DNA from: Limnoperna fortunei
Taxonomy: Eukaryota; Mollusca; Bivalvia; Mytilida; Modiolidae
DNA length: 64,000 bases
Assembly: GCA_944474755.1 (NCBI GenBank)
Contig: OX104112.1
Location: 84,829,756 to 84,893,755, forward strand
Reading direction: 5' to 3'
Shown: one piece after another, positions 1 to 11,489 of the stretch
How the letters are laid out: each line of letters starts with the position of its first letter
How positions within the stretch are numbered: position 1 is the stretch's first letter
The notes under the pieces: model-generated
Database searches by the model: none
What the model was told of the DNA's origin: nothing
What the model saw: only the letters and a program-made list of their open reading frames with translations
Position numbers and translations under genes: made by a program

Positions 1-1131
1 CCACTATTTACCGACAAGAAGGTACAATTACTGACAAGAAGCCTTTTTTTACCGAAGAGAAACAATTTTTCACCGAAACGAAAGAAAAGAAAATTTGTGT
101 TGTGATTATTATGAAAAGAATTTTGTGTTTACTGTGTAATTTGTTGACGTTGTTTTGTTAAAGTTTTCTGTATTTAGTTATTAGATTCAGCTAATAATAA
201 CAACAAAATAAATAATAAAAAATAAATGTAATAAAAACAAAATCTTAAGACTTTTTTTCTACTCACAACACCATAAAAAATCTTCAAAGGTTATAATTTC
301 GTTTTCAAATGGCTTTTATTACAGTTTGTTGTTTTACCACAAGCATTTAACAGTTCTTCAAAAGAAAACAATTATCACAAGGCCTGTGTCAATTATGGCA
401 GTGATTGCTAATTGTAAAACAATCATAGAATTACACAACCATAAATGATATTACCGACACGTGCCTTCAATCAATCCTCCCGATAATCAAAAATTATCTA
501 GTGCATATTATGGTTGGAAATTATTATATATCTAAGCAATTTTTAAAGAATTTACTAATTTATGATGACCTAGTTGAATACAATTTATTATTTAACTTTC
601 TTGTCGTCAGTAAGTACTACAGTACACTACACAGTGTTCCAGCTACGGGGAAATAGAGGGCGCCATGCCCCTGTGCCCCTCTCAGATGCCCCTGTGTCTC
701 GATTGGTGCTCCTTATCACTCTAATGCTCCAATTAATTTTCTGTTCTAAAATTAATAGTAATTATAGTGTTTTTATACCTAATTAACTCATTAGACTTTT
801 CTCGTTTCCTTATAATTTTGGATTATGTTATTAGTGGTAGACAGTGGGGACTTGTACACATGTAACATTTCAAGTTTTGACACTTCAAAAATGTTATTAC
901 ATACCTTAAAAATTTCTGTGGTCACGTTTTTGGCCATTTGGCTTACTTATGATCCAGACCCAAAATATCTAAAACTGTTTTTATTGCCCTTTGCGATAGA
1001 TATCTTTGAATATTTGCAACCGCGCCATGTGTATCATTGAACACGCCATTTTTTAAAACAAAAAGGGAAAGCTGGTACCCGACTGCCTTTTTCAATGTTC
1101 AAATAATGTTAAGTAATACTAGCGGCAACTA
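1..1131. other. AT-rich non-coding stretch
   Basis: No supported gene. The short open frames here have no splice signals, motifs or protein-like composition. The first 80 bases contain a loosely repeated 'accgacaagaa'-type phrase, which may be the edge of a repeat extending left of the window. Confidence 0.5.
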
Positions 1132-1765
1132 GCTACAATAATGTAGCTCCTTTTTTTTTTTATGGACGGAGCTACAAAGAGGTCCCATTACTCGTAATGG
1201 AGCAGCCAGGGAGTGATTCACACCCGGGGGTTTTACGCATTTTATAAGCAATTTAACTGTTTCTCTGGTTTGCAACATACTTTTTTTATGTATTTGCAGT
1301 TTAACTGATATTTCCACAACACCGTATTCGTTAGTTTTATCACTTTATTCGTAATCATGGCATTGTTGACAACATATGAATTCCGGAAGTGCATAATTTC
1401 GATAATATTGGAATCGATTTGGTAAAAAATGAAATTCCGGATGATTTCAGCTGCATTCATTTGCATTATAATTATGTCCCCTTATTACAAATTTTACAGA
1501 TACGATTCCGAAATTCTACACTCCACAATTTTAATTATGTCAACAATGACACGATTACGAAAAAGTGTTAAAATTATTTAATTAGACATTGTAGACATAT
1601 CAGATGAACGGCGGAGGAAAGAAAACATATTTATTTAATAAAGACAAAGGTTAAATAGCGGAAAATATGTGTAAATCCCAAAAGTGTTTTTGCTCCATTA
1701 CGAGTAATGGGACCTCTTTGTAGCTCCGTCCATAATAAAAAAAAAAGGAGCTACATTATTGTAGC
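1132..1765. mobile_element. Foldback MITE with TA target site
   Basis: The ends are long, nearly perfect inverted repeats (1132-1204 and 1691-1765), beginning GCTACAATAATGTAGCTCC. A second, more diverged inverted repeat lies inside (about 1333-1408 against 1496-1576), so much of the element can fold into one imperfect hairpin. A TA dinucleotide borders each end (1130-1131 and 1766-1767), as expected for Tc1/mariner-type insertion. No transposase is encoded, so it would depend on a partner in trans. The superfamily is inferred from the TA sites only. Confidence 0.8.
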
Positions 1766-1767
1766 TA

Positions 1768-2866
1768 TAGCTTCAACCAGTACAAACCAACTGAAAATAC
1801 CGAAATCTCTTGAGCGGATATGAACTTAGCTTTCTTGTTATCGATAACCGTGCTCACAACTAAGAAATGAAAATAAATCGGGTAAAAGTTGGGACTAATA
1901 TATTTATTTTATGCGGCATTGAATGTTTGGGTGCAGGTGTCCAAAATATGCCAGTGGTCTACTTCAGTGTATGTGTTTAGCATGGGCTGTTATACAAATT
2001 AAACTTGCTAATATTAGCCATATGGCAATTAAAACATTAAGTTTTTTAAGAAGAAACATAAAAAAAACTGCACGCAAAAATTTAAAATTTACTTTTTCTT
2101 GAAAAAGAATTCTCTTAATGTGTCTCTAAAATTTTTTACAACTACAAAAAACCATGGTGAAAACTCAAATCATATTTTTCTACGAATTGCTAGGGACGGC
2201 AAAGGGTAAGGGAGGTAACTCTGTTTGCCTTCTAGAAAATGTCCGGATCTTTTCAGGGTTTTTTTCTCTGGTTCTATTTAGATGTGGGTGGGTCCAAATT
2301 ACGTCTTACTATGTAAAATCTGGATTGTTTCTGTGTTACAAATGAATTGTAATGTGTCAATCATACACTAAAGCCCGCGTAATGATCAATCAACCGTCAA
2401 AACAGGCTACTGAATGTAAGCGATCCGTTTTATTTGCCGTAATATCGGACATAAAATAAAAAACGACTTATTACGCTCTTTGTACTTAGATAGTTTGATA
2501 AGTATACCATTTTTAAACAATGTGGTAAAATTTTAATGCATTCTGTCAATGGAAACCAGCGTAATTGGTTTTTTTCAACCTGTGGATTTTGGGTTTTTTT
2601 CAGCCTCGTTATCGATCTAACATGGCAGCGCCCATAATCATTCTATTCCAAAAATACTAATCGACTGGAAATCAACAAATATAAGTAAATTTATGACTTT
2701 TACTGCATAAATACATGAAATATACATAAGTCTGATTAGATTTACTCTGGTGAATTAAAATACTTTTCATTTATTCAGTCAACGGCAAACAAAATGCATG
2801 TCTTGATCTGGAAATGCAGATTATCTGAACAACACTGCAGATATTAATAATTTCGCATGTACATAA
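1768..2866. other. Non-coding stretch, nothing assigned
   Basis: AT-rich sequence. A 63-codon frame near 2154-2345 has no domain or splice support. I see no structured repeat. Confidence 0.4.
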
Positions 2867-3210
2867 GGCGCGGATCCAGGTATTTGTGTTAGGGGAGACA
2901 TAAAAGTTCGGCGAGGGTTCTGGGGGCCAGTCTAGGTCCCATCAGGTCCCTGGTAAAGAGGGGGGGGGGGGGGGGTGAAGATCCCTGGAAGCTCTCGGAA
3001 TCTAAGCATTTGGTAGCCATCCAGACAAAGTTTTCTAGACTCGGTTTTTTTCCTTTTGCCCCTTCTTTTAACTGGCTTTATTTTTCAACTATGACCAAAA
3101 ATAATGATTTTTCTTTAATGAAACATCATATTCCTTTTCCCTCATTCTCTCGCTCTCTTTTTAGGAGGAGGGGGGTGTACGTCCGGTAAGCCTTTCTTTG
3201 GATCCACGCC
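2867..3210. mobile_element. hAT-like MITE (GGATCC termini)
   Basis: The ends are inverted: GGCGCGGATCC at 2867 and GGATCCACGCC ending at 3210. The bases 'gtacat' occur just outside both ends and may be part of a target duplication. The interior holds a 16-base G run (2960-2975) and CT-rich sequence, with no coding capacity. Another element with GGCGGATCC ends lies at 25110-25356. Ends of this form are common in hAT-type non-autonomous elements of marine invertebrates; that assignment is inference. Confidence 0.6.
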
Positions 3211-4414
3211 TGTACATGATGTAGTAATTGCACTTAATTGATGCTTAGTAGAGATTTATTGTTAACTATTCTATTTTATGGGATGCATAACCAGTCCTTA
3301 AGCTCTGGACAGATTGGACCTGGGGTATTCATAATTCTATATTTTGCATATCCCTGAAATTTTGTATCTTTACCCCATTTCCCCATTTGAAATTTCAGAT
3401 TTAATCTGAGATTTCATGAATTTTCCCTCTCCATTACTCCATAAATCAAATTTTGCATGTTATTTATTGTTATTGTTTTATTGTTTCATAAATTAGTGGT
3501 GTAAGGTCATAGAGCAGCATAAAATAATGGATGGGATATATTGAAAAAATCATTAACTTCCAGTAATATATTTGGCTTGAAAATTGAGATAAGAAAAAAA
3601 GTAGAAGAAAAAGTAATTAGCTTTGGAAAAAGCTGTCCCCTATCCAAGACCAGGAACATTTAAATCAAGTTATACTAGTCCCAGCCAAGACCCACTAAAA
3701 TGAGTTATCTGTAGTACATATGAATGAAAAATTATATATACTTCGCCAGTATTAAATATCTAATTATTCTGTCTTTTGTTGAATAAATAATTGTGAAATT
3801 CTGATCTCAATATTAATTGCCCTTTACATTTAAGTATCAGAATTTTTATTATAAGAGATCTTAAATAGTTTTAGACAAGGTTAGGAAAATGTATACATAC
3901 AAGTATATTAGCAATAATTGGATTAAAAAAAAATTTTCATATATATGTTTAAAATAAATATTTTATTTTTATTTCAAGTGACCTTGGACAACTAAATTCA
4001 AGATTCACACAAATCCTCATTACATTTTTGTGCTAGTTGAAATGTTATATTTACTTCTGTTAGACATAAATATTGACAAATCTCCCCGTTTTTCATTGTC
4101 TTACAGAAATGTGAACTAGTGACTTTTCTTCAACTCTTTTGCAGTAAAATTGGGCACCAATGTATATACTGCCAAAATATGTTTTTGATTTTTTTAAGAT
4201 AAATTGTTTGATATTTTTTGTTTAAATGTTTATAAAGTTGAGTTCTTGTCCATTTTATAACTGACTTTACAGAAAAACGCCAGAGGGTACCCACCTTAAA
4301 ATGAGCATAAAACCCTTGATATTAAATATTTTGACTTAAAACAAACTGCATTGTATTTCAATAATACACCTTTATTGAAGCCTATTTAAATATCCGGGAT
4401 TTAGGCATATCATT
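3211..4414. other. Non-coding AT-rich stretch
   Basis: No gene is recognised. The last 55 bases (from about 4361) are open in the frame that continues after the 4419-6580 insertion, as described for 6585-6962. Confidence 0.4.
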
Positions 4415-4418
4415 ATCA

Positions 4419-4877
4419 GGCATAACAGTAGTAAATGTGTACCAGTAACAAGTTACCAGATTGTGTACCCTACATTAAGTACAGTACTGAATACTTTGTT
4501 GTGTTCTGATTTGATAAATAGTGGTTAGATGTGTACAATTTTTTAGCTGTAAGCTCCTGCATCAATTAAGTTTTAAAAAGTGGTAAAATTTTTCTCAGAT
4601 CTTGCAAGATAAAACTTTGGTAATTTTTTAAACAATGTAGTTTTTTTACATTCACTGCATTAGAAATTGCATGTAAAAGTGGGAGCGTCTCAAAATGTTC
4701 TACCTAGCGAAAAAAGGAATTGGTCACGGATATATATGGCATATATTTTTTAAATGGTAAATGAAAGTTTATTAATTTCCTAGTCCAGGTAAATGCTGAT
4801 CAATGTTAGAAAGGTATGCAAATCACAGAAATGTTAGTGTTTTCCACTATAGCCAAAACATTTACTACTGTGCTACC
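4419..4877. mobile_element. 459-bp TIR element, copy 1
   Basis: It is identical in length to the copy at 6122-6580; by eye I count only three substitutions. The ends form an imperfect inverted repeat sharing ACAGTAGTAAATGT a few bases inside each terminus, with GG and CC at the extreme ends. It is bordered by ATCA on the left (4415-4418) and TATA on the right (4878-4881). No protein is encoded; a 62-codon frame starting inside it is incidental. It is probably a non-autonomous DNA transposon with a 4-bp target site. Confidence 0.75.
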
Positions 4878-6121
4878 TATATGTCAGATGATGTTTTGTG
4901 GTTTTTTATTTCTGAGAGTACATCAAGGTTATTTTTTGCATAGATTGTGGTATCTCTTGTTGAAACTAACTGAAGGCAGTACTCAAAAAGAAGGTATTGT
5001 CTAATGAACACTATAAAAACTGCTAAGTCAGCACTTTTTGCATTTTTCTATATACACATATTAAAAAATCACACACAATCACATGAAAGTGTTCTTCTGT
5101 CTTTCTTCCATTTAAACTTTCTTTCTGTATGGTCATCTTTACTTTTCGCAATGAATTGGGCATATTCATGGGCATAAAATTAAATTTCGATAAAAAAATT
5201 AGGCCAAAAGTAAGGTAAATTTTAAACCGTACTGATCAGTTTGAACTTTGGATCAATTTCTCCCAAAGTTTTGATATGACAATGAAAACCTTTGGCTGAA
5301 AACTAGATTTTGTCCCCCATTTGCTGAATTTAGGGCCACAATTAAGCAAATTAATAGGAACAAGTTCAAATTTTTTTAAATTTTAGTCCAAAATAAGCAA
5401 AAATTAGCCAAAAATGGTAATGTATTGTCTATAAAAGTGATTATTATGCACATGATTTAACAAAACCTGTTCAACAGATGATTTGTAAAGGCATAATAAG
5501 GGTCAAGATATCCAACTTAAAAGACAAAACAGATTTCCTTTACTTAAGTAGAATTTTTTGTGGAATTTAGTGTTATCAACAGTCTTTGACTGAAATATTG
5601 GTACTTTTAATTTGCACTAATTGAAGGTATAAAACAGGTTAAATTAAAATTTGTTCATTTATTTGTACTTGTTTAATAGGGTTTCTTGTCTAAAAGCACC
5701 ATCTTGTTAATTTGAAGCCACTTTGAAACAATTTAGGGGACAATATGGCATAGTTTAAAAGATGGAGTGGTCAGCTATTGAAAGCCACCATATCTTAGTG
5801 TGCCAGCATAGATTGGGCTGGCCAATAGTATAATATAAGGCTAGTGCATTTAAAAGGTATCTGTTATAAAACTTTGATATTATTTTCTTATTTAAAAGTG
5901 CAGGGGCAGTGACAGATATGCAAATTTTTATTCTGAAGATGTCTCCAAACACATGTTATATACATATGCAATTTTTCTCCTTGGGTAGGGCTAAAGAATA
6001 GAAGAATTTTTCAAGAACACTTTGAATACCAATATATCTTTTATTGATTTTAATTCAAATATGACCTATGTACTTGATGTAGAAATATTGGCTAAATTGG
6101 TTCTCTTGCAAACTTGGTATA
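4878..6121. other. Segment trapped between two 459-bp elements
   Basis: Non-coding, AT-rich segment of 1244 bp bounded by TATA at both ends (4878-4881 and 6118-6121), lying between two direct copies of the same element. No gene is recognised. Confidence 0.5.
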
Positions 6122-6580
6122 GGCATAACAGTAGTAAATGTGTACCAGTAACAAGTTACCAGATTGTGTACCCTACATTAAGTACAGTACTGAATACTTC
6201 GTTGTGTTCTGATTTGATAAATAGTGGTTAGATGTGTACAATTTTTTAGCTGTAAGCTCCTGCATCAATTAAGTTTTAAAAAGTGGTAAAATTTTTCTCA
6301 GATCTTGCAAGATAAAACTTTGGTAATTTTTTAAACAATGTAGTATTTTTACATTCACTGCATTAGAAATTGCATGTAAAAGTGGGAGCGTCTCAAAATG
6401 TTCTACCTAGCGAAAAAAGGAATTGGTCACGGATATATATGGCATATATTTTTTAAATGGTAAATGAAAGTTTATTAATTTCCTAGTCCAGGTAAATGCT
6501 GATCAATGTTAGAAAGGTATGCAAATCACAGAAATGTTAGTGTTTTCGACTATAGCCAAAACATTTACTACTGTGCTACC
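6122..6580. mobile_element. 459-bp TIR element, copy 2
   Basis: Direct repeat of 4419-4877 with about 99 percent identity. It is bordered by TATA on the left (6118-6121) and ATCA on the right (6581-6584). These are exactly the flanks of copy 1 exchanged, so the two copies do not carry matching target duplications individually. Confidence 0.75.
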
Positions 6581-6584
6581 ATCA

Positions 6585-6962
6585 GCAATACCCCTTACCG
6601 TTACCGTCCCTAGAAATAGAATTGCACATTATTTTACAAAAAATCAAAAAGAAAAACCTGTTCCAACGCCAATTAGTTTAGTTCCCAATCTTCCAAACTT
6701 GGGCCCTAATTTAGTTACTGCTGCTGCCAGTTTTGCAGGAGTGGCAGACATGGTTATTTCTTTTCAAACGACCTTCAAGCAGCGAACAGCACAGGAAGTG
6801 GAGTTAATAACAATAAAAGTTAAACCGTACTGGACACATTTTCCGGATAAGACTACGCTACTTGTTGTTTGTTGTTTGTTGTTGTTGTTGTTGTTTTTGT
6901 TGTTGTTGTTTGTTGTTGTTGTAGATTCCTCCACTGTCTGGAGAACTGCAGGCTCGGATTAA
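6585..6962 (+). other. Interrupted open frame of unknown function
   Basis: A frame entering from the 459-bp element runs to a stop at 6960-6962. Residues encoded from about 6581 to 6860 look protein-like (mixed composition, a run 'VPNLPNLGPNLV'). The last 30 or so residues come from a (GTT)n microsatellite and are not credible. If the 4419-6584 insertion is removed, the same frame is open back to about 4361 without a stop, so the insertion may have split an exon or an older element's gene. I do not recognise the family. The apparent ATG lies inside the mobile element and is unlikely to be a natural start. Confidence 0.3.
6861..6922. repeat. (GTT)n microsatellite
   Basis: About 60 bp of GTT and GTTT units. 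It explains the Leu/Val-rich tail of the overlapping open frame. Confidence 0.9.
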
Positions 6963-7144
6963 AAAAACACCCTAGCTCTCTGCATAAAATAGGTAATTAA
7001 AGAACGGGAATACTGTCGTTTTGTTTTCAGGGTAATAATAGAATAGTGCTTGTTTTACACTGTGCTCAGTAACAAAACACATGACGTCATACATGATTTT
7101 GCTTCATTTATAAGATGTGCTTAGTTTATGGAGGGGGGGGGGGG

Positions 7145-9233
7145 CTCGGTTATGCTTGTAATTGATGATGTATGGAATAGTTTTGCCGACAAAATATCAG
7201 AAACATATATTGAAAACATACCAGAGTGCAATTCTAGACCACAAAACTTCGATACCCCATGGATAACTGAGGAAGCGTTAGAAGCAATCTGTGAAAAAAC
7301 GTAGGAGATGGAAAAAATTTAAGTATTGCAAAAACCAAATAAACAAAGAACTATACGTAAGAGCTAAACAAAGAGCAAATAACCTAGTTAGAGTTTCAAA
7401 ATACAACTATGAACGTTCAATAGCGACAAAAATGAAAGACGACCATAAAATATTCTGGAAGTATACATACAATCGAAAACAAAAAACAAGGAAAGTATAC
7501 CGTGCATATTAGACGAAAAAGGTGACATGCATTCTGATGATAAAAATAAGGCAGAACTACTGAACAATTTTTTTAAAAGCGTCTTCACACAAAAAAATCC
7601 CAACCAGCCAATCCCACAATTCGAGAGAAGGGCGGAAATTTATATCGAATCTGTAGATTTTGATTAGCAAAAAATCCGGGAATATCTATCTAAGATGAAA
7701 GAGTCCAAATCCCCAGGACCAGACCAAATACACGTAAAATATGTAAAAGAAACAGCAAATTCCCTATCGGAGTCACTTGTGCATATATTCAGTTGGAAAA
7801 CGGCAAATGTAACACCAATTCATAAAAAAGGGGTCCAAAAAAGATGTAACAAACTATCGCCCCATCAGCCTCACATCGATAATATGCAAGACCATGGAGA
7901 AATTTGTCAGAGACAAGCTGATGGAGCATATGGAAAATAACAAACTTTTCACGGACCACCAACACGGTTTTAGGAAAGGAAGATCATGCATAAGTCAGCT
8001 TATTGAAGTTTTGGACGATTGGACCGAAAAGCTTGACACGCACGGCACCACTCTATAGATGTGATATACCTTGATTTTCAAAAGGCATTTGATACTGTAC
8101 CCCATCGACGCCTCATTAAGAAGCTAGAGGGTTATGGTATTACTGGAAATTTACTGGGTTGGATAGAAAACTTCCTATCGAAAAGAACACAAAAGGTCGT
8201 TTTAAACGGGAGTGAATCAGACTGGACAGATGTATCGAGTGGGATTCCACAAGGAAGTGTCATGGGACCCACTCTATTTATCATATATATAAATGACCTC
8301 CCAAATGCCATAACCAACATAGCCAAGCTATTTGCAGATGACACTAAACTATACGCAGTGGTAGACAATCAAGAGGATGGAGAAACCCTGCAAGGTGATA
8401 TAAACAAATTAATACAGTGGTCAAATGATTGGTTACTGACATTCAACTCAGCAAAATGTAAACATGTACACTTAGGGCCGCCCACTGGTACCAAATACAA
8501 AATGGGTAATGAAGATATAAAACAATCCAGTGAAGAAAAAGATCTCGGAATCATCATTGATGATAAACTAATATTTCAGAAACACATAAACACACAGACA
8601 AAAAAGGCGAATCAGAGACTAGGAATGATTAAGAGAAGTTTCAAATATATGGACAAAGATATGTTTCTTCCACTCTACAAAAGTATAGTACGTCCGCATC
8701 TAGAATATGGTAGCAATGTATGGTCAGTCATCTATCAAAAAGAAGCTATTCAAATAGAAAACGTTCAAAGGAGAGCTACGAAGTTGGTCAAAAACATCCA
8801 ACATAGCGAGAGACTAAAAACACTAGGGATTCCATCGCTACAATATAGGAGACTAAGGGCAGACATGGTCGAAACCTTCAGGATAATTAACAACATTTAC
8901 AAAGAAGACAGTAACAAAATCTTTCCAACCAGATCAACTACCACAAGAGGACACAAACACAAAATATACAAAAAATACTCCAGAACAAACATAAGGAAAT
9001 ACTGGTTCACACAGAGAATTGTCGACACATGGAATAAATTGCCCCAGAAATTAGTAGAATGCAAAACTGTCAATGCATTCAAAAGTAATCTAAACGACCA
9101 CTGGAAAAACCTCAGTATCAAATTCACGCCAGATATCTACAAAGAATCGGATGTAGGTAGAGAAAACAGAAATAGATGGGTCAGAGGGGCCACAGGCCCA
9201 GACGCAGACCTCGAGACCAGGTAAACCAGGTAA
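7145..9233 (+). mobile_element. 5'-truncated CR1/L2-like LINE
   Basis: A non-LTR retrotransposon copy starting within the region after the endonuclease domain. Coding traces run from about 7147 ('DTPWITEEAL') through a 'KSPGPDQI' block near 7710, 'ANVTPIHKKG' near 7805 and a 'HGFRKGRSC' block near 7965, into the intact reverse transcriptase frame at 8061-9224. Breaks include a frameshift and TAG at 7302-7304, a frameshift near 7500, TAG at 7665-7667, a small deletion near 7790, a frameshift near 7835, and a frameshift with TAG at 8056-8058. The 3' end carries two copies of ACCAGGTAA (9216-9233), resembling the short tandem tails of CR1-type LINEs. A G-rich run (about 7131-7143) sits at the 5' junction. 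Confidence 0.85.
8061..9224 (+). pseudogene. LINE reverse transcriptase, C-terminal 387 residues
   Basis: This is the open remainder of the LINE ORF2 polymerase, which would copy element RNA into DNA at the target site. Visible motifs in order: motif A 'YLDFQKAFDTV' near residue 4, motif B 'SGIPQGSVMGP' near residue 60, catalytic 'LFADDT' near residue 90, then the thumb-like 'LYKSIVRPHLEYGSNVW' near 207 and 'IENVQRRATKLVKNI' near 231, ending with 'WNKLPQKLVE' and a Lys/Asn-rich tail. The GTG start reported by open-frame logic is not real: coding clearly enters from a frameshifted upstream part. With the upstream breaks this copy cannot make a full ORF2. The motif style fits the CR1/L2/Daphne group of the Jockey clade; exact clade needs a tree. 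Confidence 0.9.
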
Positions 9234-9519
9234 TTTTTGCATGGTTTTTATGCATTGATCTAGAAATCTGCCGTGAAAATTCACCTTTTAAATTTAGTAC
9301 TTTTATTATTTGTTGCCATCTATTTGTTTATGTAATTATTTTATGGCCTTTAATTTATCGAAATGTTATAATCAAATAACTTGTAAAAATAATATGAATA
9401 TAAGCACATCCTTAATGAGAGCATCGCATATTTTAAGGTTCAGGACGTTACTTAAGAGCACCCTAAGAGCGGCTCTTCATTCCCTTTTGTGACGTGACGT
9501 CTTTAATGTGTTGGTGACG
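9234..9519. other. Non-coding stretch with CRE-like palindromes
   Basis: No gene. Near 9490-9530 there are closely spaced 'gacgtgacgtc' and 'ggtgacgtcac' sequences; these match the consensus of a CRE but there is no gene start next to them. Confidence 0.35.
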
Positions 9520-9800
9520 TCACAAAAATGTAAAAAAAAAATAAATAAAGCGTTTTTGAGATTGCAAAAAAGTTGTCGGGCATTTTTGTTGTTATTTCAA
9601 GAATAAACACTTTAATGTTATCGATGTATAATTTATATCTGTCTACTTGTAAATTATTTTTTTGTGCTCGACCACAATATTTCTTCTGACAGCTCATGCA
9701 GCTACCATCCGAAAAGGGTTTGTTCATATGGATCACGGTACTTTATTTACACACATGCATGACCGTATAGCTCGCATCTGCGATGCTCGCTATTAAATAT
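9520..9800. repeat. Dispersed repeat, copy a
   Basis: It aligns by eye with 20650-20905, sharing blocks such as 'agattgcaaaa', 'catatggatca', 'tttacacacatgcatg' and 'atctgcgatgctcgctat' in the same order. Divergence is substantial. No coding capacity and no clear inverted termini. Confidence 0.65.
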
Positions 9801-10886
9801 TTTTATTTGAAGTAAAGCGCAAATTAGAATGCATACAATAAATGGATTTTTTGCCGTGAACTTAATATGGAGTGTAGAGAGATAAGTAATTTTAATTTAT
9901 TTCTTTATTAAATACAAATTAACTTCCTCTTCTTCCAGATACGGGAGTAGACTCCTAAAAGGAGTGTAAAACATCCCGGAGCTTGTGCGCAAGTACAAAA
10001 AAGTGGATATGATAGCAAAAACATGTAAAAACTTACATTTAAAATAAGAGTATAAAAATGTTACGATTTTTCTATTATAATTTATAATATTTGACTATTT
10101 TTGGTTTAGATTACATATAAAAAAACATACATTTGTACAGTGGTTATTTTATGGTCTGTATGTCACCGGAGCCCCTTTAAATGTTAGAGAGGATAGACAT
10201 GCACTTTTGAAGGATTCCATGTACATGATGACATACCTATGGATTCAGGTAGAATATTCTAATCTGATATTGTTCTGGAAAAAAAGAATATTTATATACA
10301 TCCTTGTTTGTTGATATTTGCTTAAATTTATGTTTCCCTGAGTACACCTGTCAGATCTAGTTAACATGTCTTTTATAACCTCTACTAACCTCAATCGATT
10401 TTGTATAGTAAAGTTAATCTTGCGCCATAATCTTGGATTTTTTGCTCCTACTTTTCAAACTTTCCCATTTTAAAGTAATGCATAACTCGAACTAAAATTA
10501 TTGACAGCTTGCATGACTTATTGGTCGTAAAAGGTGTAAAGATCGAAGCCATACCTGTAAAATGCCAAGCTTGATCTTTAATGATTTAATCCCATAATAA
10601 TTAACCTAATTTTATCAATTTGTTTTATATGTACTCATTTGTAGGTTGTAGGCAAATTTGTTGAAGTAGGTTTTAATTAATTTAAATGTGCGCCAATTTT
10701 ATCAAATCCGAATCGAGGCCATTGACATAATTACGTAAATTCGTAATGCAATAATACTTATCAATCCTCGTGTATAAAATTAAACAAGAAATATAACAGT
10801 AAACATTTTTATTTTAAAAAAATAAAAATACGTACTTAATAATAAGATTTATATATGAAATGCAATGAAGAAACACAATTTTATTA
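9801..10886. other. Non-coding AT-rich stretch
   Basis: No gene, splice signal or repeat structure that I can support. Confidence 0.4.
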
Positions 10887-10895
10887 ATGTTACAC

Positions 10896-11316
10896 TAGTC
10901 TCGATCATCCAGACGCTTAATTACATTTGTGCGTCTGGATTCAGCTCTATATTAAACTCGTTATCATTACGCCCAAAACTGGGCGTGATTTTTGATTGGA
11001 TGATATTTTTATTGTCTAAAAAATTACTTCCGTTCATATCAAGAAGTGTACAACAAATTGTAACAAAGTTTAGATTTGAATATTTTTATAAAATATTACT
11101 TTATCAATTAATTAAACAAATATTATTGTTATGCATAATCAAGAGTGAATCTTACTGTGACGTCATATTATAAGTATAGATATGTTTGCATGGTTTTCCT
11201 GGTTTAAAAATAGGGCCCTAAAAATAGAATCATTGTTTGTCTCAACCTATTGGTAGCGAAATTAAAATAAGGTGATCCCAGACGCTATTATATATGCGTC
11301 TGGGTGATCGAGACTA
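10896..11316. mobile_element. 421-bp Mutator-like MITE with 9-bp TSD
   Basis: Terminal inverted repeats TAGTCTCGATCATCCAGACG (left) and its near-exact complement (right, one mismatch) are flanked by perfect 9-bp direct repeats ATGTTACAC at 10887-10895 and 11317-11325. Each end folds again: CCAGACGC...GCGTCTGG hairpins lie at about 10908-10937 and 11278-11303. A 9-bp duplication is the hallmark of the Mutator superfamily. The 102-codon frame across the element is incidental, as no transposase motif is present. The intact duplication suggests a fairly young insertion. Confidence 0.85.
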
Positions 11317-11389
11317 ATGTTACACAGGAATTTAACTGAAATATATAAACCGATATCTATTCCGGTTCGAACATGAATCATTTCCGGAC

Positions 11390-11478
11390 ATCACAAGCCC
11401 CGGTTTCTCGAATTCCGGATTTCTCGAACTATTTTTGTCGGCCCCTTCGAGTTCGAGCCATCAAAGATCGACTGTATT
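11390..11478. mobile_element. Possible pogo/Tigger terminus relic
   Basis: The phrase 'tttctcgaattccggatttctcgaac...ttcgagttcgagccatc' followed by 'gatcgactgta' resembles the terminal repeat of Tigger/pogo elements. Only one end is seen, so this is a weak assignment. Confidence 0.3.
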
Positions 11479-11489
11479 TAACATGTTTG

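Noticed and set aside
6519..6962. Complete 147-aa gene starting at the ATG in the 459-bp element
   Set aside because: The first 21 residues come from a mobile element also present at 4816, and the last 30 from a microsatellite.
10865..11173. 102-codon plus frame
   Set aside because: It starts outside and ends inside the 421-bp MITE and has no transposase-like residues.
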